Shown in pieces: positions 15,301 through 20,777 of a DNA stretch of 20,957 nucleotides. The position numbers and the translations under genes were made by a program. Every line of letters begins with the position of its first letter. Within the stretch, counting starts at the first letter, position 1. This stretch comes from a virus. The notes beneath the pieces were generated by a model. That model did no database searches. It was not told the origin of the DNA and saw nothing but the letters and a program-made list of their open reading frames with translations. The stretch spans positions 1-20,957 of the IMG/VR virus record IMGVR_UViG_3300047509_000172; one strand, given 5' to 3'.

Positions 15301-15884
15301 GCGCGGGTTCTGCGTTCCGGTGCATGGCGAGCACGGGCGTTGGGACTGCCTACTACGACCTCGTCTCCGTGAACCTGCCGGCGGCCGCGAACGTCAAGAT
15401 CGATCCCAGCGCATACGGCTGCTTCTTGCACATCGCCGGCCAGGGCTCGACGTACAAAGTGCCGCTGTCGTTCAAGAAGGGCACGCTGGCTTTCCCGAGC
15501 CACCTGGATGCTGCGCTCGTGCATCGGTTCGGACAGCTGGCGCCAGTCGCGCGGTACGGCCCGGCGAATTACAAGGACATTCAGTTCCAAGCCTTCCTCA
15601 AGGATCTCCCAACGCTCAAGCAGCTGATCCAGCTGCTGCAGCAGGCTCAGCTCGGGAACGTGATCTACTACCGCGACGGCTTCGGGGCCATGTTCACGTG
15701 TGGGCTGGATCCGTCACAAGGCCCACTGAGCTATTCGCAGCCGCTGTATCGCTACGTCCCGCTGAAGTTCGTGCAGGTCCCCAATGGCTACTCGCCAAGC
15801 CTCGCGCAAGGTTCCGCCCAGGGCATCCCGGCGCAGGTCTCAGGGTCCGTGCCTCCGCTCGATCCCGTAGAGCAACTGGTCTAA
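12366..15884 (+). CDS. Large multi-domain tail-tip protein (kelch, Fn3, LamG-like, Dit-like end)
   Basis: A 1172-residue protein beginning at ATG 12366, four bases inside the tape measure gene. Residues about 85-350 show spaced hydrophobic strands ending in Gly-Gly turns (VFVYNGRVYVHGW, YLYVVGGETT, GTIWVIGGFDG, TWLYFIGGSSAG), a kelch-like propeller pattern. About 358-580 is beta-rich Ig/Fn3-like. About 582-675 is a clear Fn3 domain (PPAAPTGLTVTADNPNGALL ... YDFAVSQLD). About 678-878 is a LamG-like beta-sandwich. About 878-1010 resembles a jelly-roll carbohydrate-binding module (NGWSPDSSDWTKFEPAFAW). About 1015-1172 looks like a distal-tail (Dit)-like or tip structural domain (YKVPLSFKKGTLAF, KDIQFQAFLKDL). 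It probably joins tube end to hub and displays receptor-binding domains. Domain calls are by pattern only; the Fn3 is the firmest. Confidence 0.72.
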   Translation: MTTPNLPQWLSPSASGQMSNKRGSNTGADAIALQFKASTQRGAADLLSSCRIVASKSGVASPVLDTWWMGPGAAVAPPVADIRTNQVFVYNGRVYVHGWAAANAGAANTNIYSAPINGPNVGPVWRGESSPPTATGTTGAQYGMAQAGGFIYLLILQVIWYAPIQADGTFGAWVKSTGTATANSQILFGFTDASGSYLYVVGGETTALTKGCKINADGSLPALIAGGNQTAQRGHGGIYFTPSGLGDGNGTIWVIGGFDGVNPQLTVQSAPVTGGNGTIGVWANAATGLPAARSNGAFSVYTIAGATWLYFIGGSSAGAPTANATTTIYRILAAGLGGAWTTDATALGVAQVGGGVSQQAPGAVVAGTVADQGEPTQTSFTGATTVTLTKINGNTAAVLSVVGSQSTGLLLTANLGTGGSAVTNVDSMTVTYNWGAVAAIGGAALVDGDVVTITVYVCDQNTGAISGASTTQFKIGQAPTLSSLLPGAGITTGKPTASMAPLPGAGGGPIVSWQITVKIGATVYFDSGVRYDSLYSVLVNLAPVLATATAYTFAWTATSNDTLFNGATNTATSTLAVTPTLAPPAAPTGLTVTADNPNGALLLAWVNPAPAANAGSRVYYRRNGSSIWAWSLLCDGPLIDRFTAMDQIALGVAYDFAVSQLDLAAVAESAMSIPALINADFEDAGATVTLFKSLGTGTLGSLAAWTTDLGVPTIAANVASLPPASTQIRGGHIDTTDCTYTCRVVTGATGSPQILVHATGSATYITAWLVLGAGTGSLNLGKNFAGVFTTVATTGGQTFNAATAYWLRIVAAGTTYTATAYADTAGAIGALIATAAGTIADTTLQAGQVGMRNDSATGTQQFGGAFANVCTLTGPMANGWSPDSSDWTKFEPAFAWSKVSPYSGLRCVSIYAAAGATGGATAWVAAAPFAAGPAPQIAGQLKATGTIAAFMQIDSSGVSANVTADGTWRLITANLTAIGAGSAFRCMASTGVGTAYYDLVSVNLPAAANVKIDPSAYGCFLHIAGQGSTYKVPLSFKKGTLAFPSHLDAALVHRFGQLAPVARYGPANYKDIQFQAFLKDLPTLKQLIQLLQQAQLGNVIYYRDGFGAMFTCGLDPSQGPLSYSQPLYRYVPLKFVQVPNGYSPSLAQGSAQGIPAQVSGSVPPLDPVEQLV

Positions 15885-15890
15885 CCAAGC

Positions 15891-17054
15891 GTGCAGACGC
15901 TTGCGAGACTTTCGTCCGCAGGGACGAGCTACTCCGCGGCTCAGGTCTACGCGCAAATGACCGCGACTGCCGCGCGAGAGAGATGGATCTTCGATCAGCT
16001 CAATTCATCTCTGCAGTGGCTCGGAGATCTAACTCCGTTCGTCGACGACGCCAGCCCGGCCGAGGTCGATCACGACGCCACGCGGGCGGTGCGCCGAACA
16101 CTGAAAATGCGCGTTGCCGGCAATGCCCCGCTGACGCCGCTGCACGACCTGATCCGCCCGCACTACCAGCTCCTCATGCCAGACGGCGGCTACGTCGACT
16201 TTGTGCTCGGCACCTTCGCCCTACTGCCTTCGGGCAAGACGGTAACCGAGGGAGCGACGTGGATCGACATTCAAGGAGCGGACGTCTCCCAGCTGCTCGC
16301 CGATGCAGGCTTCCTGGTCTCGACGGGACTGCCGGCAGGCACCGGTGTCATCGCCGGCCTGCAGAGCCTGATCGCCAGTTACAGCGGTCTCACTCCGATC
16401 CCCGTCCGGATCATCGACCCAGGCACCCTGCTTCCGGCCTCGATCGGCTGGGAGTACGGCAACAATCCGCTCAAGGCCGCCAACGATCTGCTGGCTGCGC
16501 TCAACTTCATGTCTGCGGCCGCCGACGAGCTCGGAAGCCTCTACAGCTATCCGATTCCCGACTGGAATACAGCGTCGCCTGTCTTCACCATCGACATGAC
16601 CGCCGGCGCCGGGCACATGGTCACCACGCCGATCGTCGAGCAGCCTGATTTCTCGAAGGCCTTCAACGTGGCCCTCGTCTTGATCGAGGACCCGCGTCGA
16701 CCCACCATCTCCTGTGCGGTCTTCAACTCCAGAAGCGACAGCCCGATCTCCACCGTCAACTGGCACACGAAGACGCAGGTGATACGTGATAGTCGCGTGA
16801 TTGATCTGACGACAGCGCAGGCCGTCGGCTTGTCAGCTCTCCAGGAGGCCGCTCGCGTTTACAGCCCGCTTGTCATCAACACACTGCCGTGGCCAGCGAG
16901 CCAGGACCAGGACGTTTATCGCCTGGTGTACTCGACGCCGGATGAGGGGCTTGTGGCCGCGAACTTTATCGAGACCCGCTGGACGCACCGCTGCAAGGCT
17001 GGCGCTGCGACAACGCACACCCTGGCCAAGGTCGTGCCGGCGGGCCCGGCGTGA
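15891..17054 (+). CDS. Tail hub / minor tail protein (Tal-like)
   Basis: A 387-residue protein starting at GTG 15891, six bases after the previous stop. The opening (WIFDQLNSSLQWLGDLTPFV) followed by an Asp-rich strand-turn region (ASPAEVDHDATRAVRRTLKM) matches the N-terminal domain of many minor tail or hub proteins in high-GC siphoviruses. A 'x-x-F-V-L-G-T-F' strand (YVDFVLGTFALLPSGKTVTE) and WIDIQGADVSQLLADAG are further typical hub features, as is the later run of gp27-like beta segments. It would form the trimeric baseplate hub that closes the tail tube. No peptidase or glycosidase motif is visible. It overlaps the next gene by a GTGA junction. The call rests on pattern and position. Confidence 0.68.
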   Translation: MQTLARLSSAGTSYSAAQVYAQMTATAARERWIFDQLNSSLQWLGDLTPFVDDASPAEVDHDATRAVRRTLKMRVAGNAPLTPLHDLIRPHYQLLMPDGGYVDFVLGTFALLPSGKTVTEGATWIDIQGADVSQLLADAGFLVSTGLPAGTGVIAGLQSLIASYSGLTPIPVRIIDPGTLLPASIGWEYGNNPLKAANDLLAALNFMSAAADELGSLYSYPIPDWNTASPVFTIDMTAGAGHMVTTPIVEQPDFSKAFNVALVLIEDPRRPTISCAVFNSRSDSPISTVNWHTKTQVIRDSRVIDLTTAQAVGLSALQEAARVYSPLVINTLPWPASQDQDVYRLVYSTPDEGLVAANFIETRWTHRCKAGAATTHTLAKVVPAGPA

Positions 17055-17608
17055 TCGGCTTTAACGAAGGCGAGCTGCGGTCGTTTGTTCAGACCCTCCT
17101 CACGAAGGGTCCGTATCCCCGACTGCTCGGCTCGCGCTTCTTCCAGGGGACGATTCAGACTGTCGCGGTCAGCGGGGCTGGCTACCTCTGCAAGATCTCG
17201 CGCACCAACGAAGCGACAACCGACGGCGTCGACTACTTTTGCCTGACTCCCAACTACGTGCCGCACGTTGGCGACCTGGTCCAGCTCGTCTGGCTCGACG
17301 CGAACGTCGCCATGATCTTGTGGCCGCTCAATCGGCCGGCCACTCAGAACGGGACCACGACGCTGACAGTCCTCAACGCGACGAAGGAAATTACCGGCTC
17401 GGTCGTCTTCCCCTTTCCCTATCCCGCGGCCATCACGCCGTTGGTCCTCGTAACAATTCAGAACATCAACACCACGGTTGCGGGTGAACGACCGGCGAGC
17501 GTCGCGGCCTATCAGGTCACGAACCTCGGCTTCAACCTGAGCGTCGACACCTTCATCAACGTCGCAGCGAACCGCGCCCTGACAATCGGCTGGATGTCCA
17601 TCGGCTAG
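17051..17608 (+). CDS. OB-fold plus H-type-lectin-like tail protein
   Basis: A 185-residue protein starting at GTG 17051, overlapping the hub stop. Residues about 32-94 have an OB-fold pattern (FQGTIQTVAVSGAGYLCKIS ... GDLVQLVWLDANVAMILW), as in central tail-tip or spike proteins that follow the hub gene. Residues about 114-185 fit the H-type lectin fold: FPFPYPAAITPLVLVTIQN, a middle strand, then VTNLGFNLSVDTF and a closing ALTIGWMSIG. H-type lectins bind GalNAc-type and other sugars as trimers and occur on phage tail fibres. A compact two-domain protein of this kind could be a short receptor-binding spike under the hub. Its stop TAG shares the palindrome CTAG with the stop of the convergent reverse-strand gene. 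The lectin call is a pattern match. Confidence 0.68.
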   Translation: MIGFNEGELRSFVQTLLTKGPYPRLLGSRFFQGTIQTVAVSGAGYLCKISRTNEATTDGVDYFCLTPNYVPHVGDLVQLVWLDANVAMILWPLNRPATQNGTTTLTVLNATKEITGSVVFPFPYPAAITPLVLVTIQNINTTVAGERPASVAAYQVTNLGFNLSVDTFINVAANRALTIGWMSIG

Positions 17609-18177
17609 CAGGCGTCGAATTCGACCTGCCAGCGGTGGCCAGGGACGGCAGGATAGACAGCAGTCGGGTTCTCGATCTCCACATAAGGAGCCTGGTCTGG
17701 CGTGCCAACCGGGACCGTGATGGTGAAGTTCTCGGCGCCGTTGAACCACCCGCTACCGAACGGTACATATTCCTGGCCCGTCACCTCGCCCATTACCGAG
17801 ATCGTGCCCGGGTCCACGACATTGCCCGGCAGCGGGCGGATCCAGACGCAGACCTGCGAGAAGCTCTGCCATTGAGGAATCCCGGTCACGAACGTGCTCG
17901 CGTCGGTCATGTCTACCACCAGCAGCTGCGTTCCGCTGGCCACTCGAGGAACAGAATGCCGTGCCGCTTTGCGGGGCGCGACCAGACGGGCGTGAGTGCG
18001 CAGCTGCGCGAACGCGGTGATCCTCGACGTGAGCCGTGGCGCCGGCGGCCGCTCAACTGCCGTCCGCTGCATGACAGCCAGAGCCACGCCGTGAGTCGAG
18101 CTCGAGGACGTCGAGCCGCCGACGACGAGCGCCAAAACCCCGAAGCAGACCGCCGCTAGAAAGCGCATTCCAATCAC
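17605..18177 (-). CDS. Reverse-strand exported protein, possible moron gene
   Basis: A 190-residue protein read on the opposite strand to all surrounding phage genes. The start is GTG at 18177 (an ATG at 18168 is an alternative). Residues 4-20 (MRFLAAVCFGVLALVVG) form a signal-peptide or single membrane segment followed by a Ser run. No lipobox is present. Residues about 35-80 are basic and Pro/Arg-rich. Residues about 82-190 look like a beta-sandwich (GTQLLVVDMTDASTFVTGIP, QVCVWIRPLP, ENFTITVPVG, APYVEIENPT) ending in Cys190; Cys110 could be its partner. Codon use ends mainly in G/C like its neighbours. An independently oriented gene for an exported protein between tail and lysis genes suggests a moron, perhaps altering the host surface, but I cannot name a family. 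The forward-strand frame here is Arg-rich and judged a shadow. Confidence 0.65.
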   Translation of the reverse strand: MIGMRFLAAVCFGVLALVVGGSTSSSSTHGVALAVMQRTAVERPPAPRLTSRITAFAQLRTHARLVAPRKAARHSVPRVASGTQLLVVDMTDASTFVTGIPQWQSFSQVCVWIRPLPGNVVDPGTISVMGEVTGQEYVPFGSGWFNGAENFTITVPVGTPDQAPYVEIENPTAVYPAVPGHRWQVEFDAC

Positions 18178-18191
18178 CGCTTCTTTCTAGC
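18155..18191. promoter_or_regulatory. 9-bp inverted repeat around the reverse-strand start
   Basis: Perfect arms GCTAGAAAG (18155-18163) and CTTTCTAGC (18183-18191) flank a 19-base spacer that contains the start codons of the reverse gene. In that gene's mRNA the upstream arm includes the likely ribosome-binding purines, so folding could hide them. As DNA, the dyad could be an operator. No clear promoter hexamers were found. Confidence 0.5.
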
Positions 18192-18235
18192 ACCTTTCCG
18201 GCGGATTACGCCATTCCCCTCGAAGGAGATCGCCC

Positions 18236-18967
18236 ATGCAGGCCAAGCAGCTCTTCAATCAGATGGACCCGAAGTGGAAAGATCACGTCCTCGGCTGGGG
18301 CCCGGCGCTCGGCACGATCGGAGCGTTCGGTTGCTTCAACTGCGTGCTGGCCATGGTCGCGGTCGCCTGCGGGCTGAACTACCCGCCGGCGACGCTCGAC
18401 GAGCTCTTCACCAAGCTGAAGATCTTCGTCAAGGACCCGACCGGCACCTTCGACATGCTGCCGAGCGATGCCCTCGACAGAGCTTTCCCCGGGAAATTCA
18501 AGAGCGTCAGGTATGCCGGGTTCCGCGGCGACCTCATCCTCGCGGCACGCAAGTCGAAGGACACGTTCGCTGCAGTCCAGGTTGTCGGCTACTCGCCGCT
18601 GTGGGGCATGGTCATCAAGACCCACTTCGTCCTGATGGCCGGCGCGGGCCCCTCGATCGCAGACCCCGAGGGCGGCGTAGTGCGGCTGCTGTCAGCCTAC
18701 GGGGGCCCTGGCGCCGTGCAGGAGACGATCATCATCAAGCACCTGGCGGCGGCTCCCGCAAAGCCCGTGCCGGTCACCGTGACCCCGCCGGCGACGCCGG
18801 CAGCCTCATCCCCGGTCGGCCAGGACGTGCTGCCAACACCGCCGGCGCAGGCAGCGCTGCCACCGTGCCCGATCCCCTTGCCCACTCCCCCGCCGTCGAC
18901 CCCACCCTCCGTCAACGCCTGGCAGGTCATCCTGGCCCAGCTGCTCGCGCTGCTGAAGGGGCATTAG
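18236..18967 (+). CDS. C39-like cysteine peptidase, probable endolysin-type enzyme
   Basis: A 243-residue protein. Residues 1-150 match the C39-like peptidase family: Gln9 in NQMDPKWKDHVLG, catalytic Cys33 in GAFGCFNCVLAMV (Cys36 is a second candidate), His130 in KTHFVLMAGAG and Asp143 in IADPEGG. Such papain-fold enzymes cleave peptide bonds; in actinobacterial phages they occur as the N-terminal peptidase part of endolysins acting on peptidoglycan cross-links. Residues about 168-225 are a Pro/Ala/Thr-rich linker (PLPTPPPSTPPS), ending in a short amphipathic helix (VNAWQVILAQLLALLKGH) instead of a recognised wall-binding domain. No signal peptide, so export would need a holin. ATG 18236 has AAGGAG at about 18222. 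It heads a five-gene cassette ending in a holin-like gene. Lysis role is inferred. Confidence 0.75.
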   Translation: MQAKQLFNQMDPKWKDHVLGWGPALGTIGAFGCFNCVLAMVAVACGLNYPPATLDELFTKLKIFVKDPTGTFDMLPSDALDRAFPGKFKSVRYAGFRGDLILAARKSKDTFAAVQVVGYSPLWGMVIKTHFVLMAGAGPSIADPEGGVVRLLSAYGGPGAVQETIIIKHLAAAPAKPVPVTVTPPATPAASSPVGQDVLPTPPAQAALPPCPIPLPTPPPSTPPSVNAWQVILAQLLALLKGH

Positions 18968-18973
18968 CCGCCG

Positions 18974-19516
18974 ATGTCCGAAGGCCGAACGTTCAGCGAG
19001 GCAGAGGTCGAGCATCTCGTCGCCAAGCGCCTCAAGGAGCGCCAGGAGATCATCGCGGAGACGGTCAGTGCGCTCAAGCCCCACCTCGAGCGAATGAGTG
19101 ACGAGATCGCCTCGGCCAATCACATCAAGCAGACCCTCGGGCGTGACATCAACCGGCTCTCTCGCGAGGTTCGCGCCACCAACCGCCAGCTGACCCAGCA
19201 CATGGCGCTCGCGGGTCATCCAGGAACGATCACAGAGATCGGCGAGATTAAGGAGGACCTCGAGCGCAGTGAGGAGTTGATGCATGAACTCGGCGTCAAC
19301 GATCTAAGTGCCGATCAACGCCGGGTGTTCCCCGCCGTCCTGAAGTCTTACGTGATGACCGGCGAGGAGCAACAGAAGGCCGATCGCAGGTCCGCGCGTC
19401 GCCAGGTCTGGATACATCTGGCCACTAGCTTCCTGTCGGCGCTGGTCACCGCGATCGTCGTGGTCTCGGGCTTTATTGCCTGGCTCGCATCGCACCACAT
19501 CAGGGTCGGCCCATGA
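18974..19516 (+). CDS. Coiled-coil protein with C-terminal membrane anchor
   Basis: A 180-residue protein. Residues about 8-110 are charged and helical with coiled-coil heptad character (VEHLVAKRLKERQEIIAETV, RDINRLSREVRATNRQLTQH, EIKEDLERSEELMHELG). A single membrane segment follows at about 147-171 (WIHLATSFLSALVTAIVVVS), preceded by the positive cluster DRRSARRQ. This predicts a cytoplasmic N-terminus and a short outside tail. Similar small coiled-coil membrane proteins lie near phage lysis genes, where they may act as holin partners, antiholins or other lysis regulators. It starts six bases after the peptidase stop and ends in an ATGA overlap with the next gene. No family name; the membrane topology is the firm part. 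Confidence 0.65.
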   Translation: MSEGRTFSEAEVEHLVAKRLKERQEIIAETVSALKPHLERMSDEIASANHIKQTLGRDINRLSREVRATNRQLTQHMALAGHPGTITEIGEIKEDLERSEELMHELGVNDLSADQRRVFPAVLKSYVMTGEEQQKADRRSARRQVWIHLATSFLSALVTAIVVVSGFIAWLASHHIRVGP

Positions 19517-19674
19517 GCAAGACGCACCTCGAGAAAGAGGACTACGCCTGGACGATCAATGTGGGCGACCACGCTGCGCGCGCGGACTCGCCAGGGTACG
19601 CACGGGCCCGAAAGCTCATGATCGCCATCCTCAAGACCCTGACGAAGCACTTCTTCGGAGGCGGCAATCAGTGA
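19513..19674 (+). CDS. Short 53-residue protein in the lysis cassette
   Basis: A small gene between the membrane protein and the 202-residue protein. ATG 19513 overlaps the previous stop (ATGA) and its TGA (19672-19674) overlaps the next GTG start (GTGA). The product, MSKTHLEKEDYAWTINVGDH and on, is hydrophilic at the start and basic at the end (ARKLMIAILKTLTKHFFGGG), with one amphipathic helix. No family recognised. The precise double overlap supports a real gene even though it is short; the other frames here are Arg-rich. Confidence 0.55.
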   Translation: MSKTHLEKEDYAWTINVGDHAARADSPGYARARKLMIAILKTLTKHFFGGGNQ

Positions 19675-20279
19675 GCGTCGTTGCCGTGCAGGACCATCAC
19701 GGCGGCTCTCTCTGGGTGAAGGACGCGCAGGGATGGTTCCTTCTTCTCAATTTGGCCGGCATCGAGTGGAGCGCGCAGTTCTGTGCGGATCCAGCCAAGG
19801 TCGACCAGCTGCGGGCGATGGCCAAGCGCTGCATTGACGCATTCCCTCTGACCCTCCCGGGATACGAGGAGCTCGGCTACCACGAGGGAAAGGAGATCCT
19901 CGAGACGCCGATTACCGATGCGGCAGGGGTTGCCCGCTGGACCGACTCGATCTTCAACGCCGGCGTGCCGTTGCCGGCGGACAGCCACACTGGCGTTCTT
20001 CCGAAGGCTGCTGGATTCCACCACTACCCGAAGCCGATCGTCGACATGGAGTTCTTCAAGCACGACGACTTCACGCTCTTCGTGACCGATTCCGAAGGGC
20101 AGCCGGCTGCAGTCGCACCTGTGGCGCCTCGAGGGTCCGGAGATGGCCGCGTGGCCGTGTTGTATGCGACGCCGGGCACCAAGCTCCACAAGGCACACGC
20201 TGCCGCTCATACCAAGGGCAAGGCGCTGACGCTGCCCACGACTCATCCGCTGGCCAAGCAGGCCTTCGCCAAGCAGTAA
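19671..20279 (+). CDS. Orphan 202-residue protein, function unknown
   Basis: The frame is open from 19476, but the upstream part is an Arg-rich shadow. The start chosen is GTG 19671, a GTGA overlap with the 53-residue gene, giving MSVVAVQDHHGGSLWVKDAQ. Residues 1-55 look like a compact beta/alpha unit (GWFLLLNLAGIEWSAQF, VDQLRAMAKRCIDAFP). Residues about 60-130 include the Gly/Glu/His-containing GYEELGYHEGKEILETPITD and HHYPKPIVDMEFFKHDDFTL. The last about 60 residues are Ala/Lys/His-rich and probably flexible. No catalytic motif, signal peptide or membrane segment is apparent. It lies inside the lysis-type cassette, upstream of the holin-like gene. I do not recognise a family and give no function. 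Confidence 0.65.
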   Translation: MSVVAVQDHHGGSLWVKDAQGWFLLLNLAGIEWSAQFCADPAKVDQLRAMAKRCIDAFPLTLPGYEELGYHEGKEILETPITDAAGVARWTDSIFNAGVPLPADSHTGVLPKAAGFHHYPKPIVDMEFFKHDDFTLFVTDSEGQPAAVAPVAPRGSGDGRVAVLYATPGTKLHKAHAAAHTKGKALTLPTTHPLAKQAFAKQ

Positions 20280-20359
20280 CTCCCGCTCGCGCGCTGTCCA
20301 CGCCGGCCCAGCTGCGCGACGCCGCCACAGTCTCTCGCCGGCCATGCAAGGAGGAGCCC

Positions 20360-20725
20360 GTGCTCAAGTTCTCGCGCGTCGTCTTCATCGTCGTCTTCAT
20401 CGTCCTGGTGCTGCTGCAGGTGGCAGCCTCAGGAAACGCACAGGCCAGCGCCCTGACGATCGCCGGCGTAGTCGGTGCCGCGGCGCCGTTCGTGATCGGC
20501 TTCGTCAAGAACCAGTTCCATCTGAACTGGGATGGCAGAACGATGGTGGCGGCCGCCACGGTCGTCGCTCTTGTGGTCGCCCTGGTCGCCTTGGCGGTAA
20601 CCGGACAGCTGAACCTCGACGATCCAACCCACATGCTCGAGACACTGGCCGCGGCCTTCTCGCTCGAGCAGCTCGTGTTCCAGAGCTTCAAGGATTCGCC
20701 GAGGGTCGGCCCTCTACTGAAGTAG
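20360..20725 (+). CDS. Holin-like three-helix membrane protein
   Basis: A 121-residue protein starting at GTG 20360 with AAGGAGG at 20348-20354. Three membrane segments are visible: about 7-23 (VVFIVVFIVLVLLQVAA), 31-50 (ALTIAGVVGAAAPFVIGFVK) and 61-82 (TMVAAATVVALVVALVALAV), then an amphipathic end rich in Phe (LETLAAAFSLEQLVFQSF). Size and topology fit class I-type holins, small proteins that open the membrane at a set time to release endolysin. It is the last gene before a strong terminator and lies in the same cassette as the C39-like peptidase. There is no dual-start motif as in lambda S. Assignment is by topology and context. Confidence 0.68.
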   Translation: MLKFSRVVFIVVFIVLVLLQVAASGNAQASALTIAGVVGAAAPFVIGFVKNQFHLNWDGRTMVAAATVVALVVALVALAVTGQLNLDDPTHMLETLAAAFSLEQLVFQSFKDSPRVGPLLK

Positions 20726-20740
20726 CGGCTCCCCCTGCCG

Positions 20741-20777
20741 GGCCCCGTCTCGAAAGAGGCGGGGTCTTTTCTGTTTT
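20741..20777 (+). terminator. Strong intrinsic terminator ending the late operon
   Basis: An 11-bp stem (arms 20741-20751 and 20756-20766, two G-U pairs) with a GAAA tetraloop, directly followed by TTTTCTGTTTT. It lies 16 bases after the holin-like stop. It would end transcription of the forward late genes and protects the convergent reverse gene that stops at 20777. Confidence 0.85.

Noticed and set aside
15320-16648. Forward 442-residue open frame across two tail genes
   Set aside because: Very Arg-rich with no domain; it crosses the stop-start boundary of two well supported genes in another frame.
17635-18159. Forward 174-residue frame opposite the reverse exported gene
   Set aside because: Product is highly charged and Arg/His/Asp-rich, while the reverse frame has a signal peptide and beta-type sequence.
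18178-18235. Divergent sigma-70-type promoters between the reverse gene and the peptidase gene
   Set aside because: No convincing -35 and -10 pair with proper spacing could be found by eye on either strand.
18274-19101. Forward 275-residue frame overlapping the C39-like gene
   Set aside because: Arg/Gly-rich shadow; the overlapping frame has catalytic motifs and a good ribosome site.
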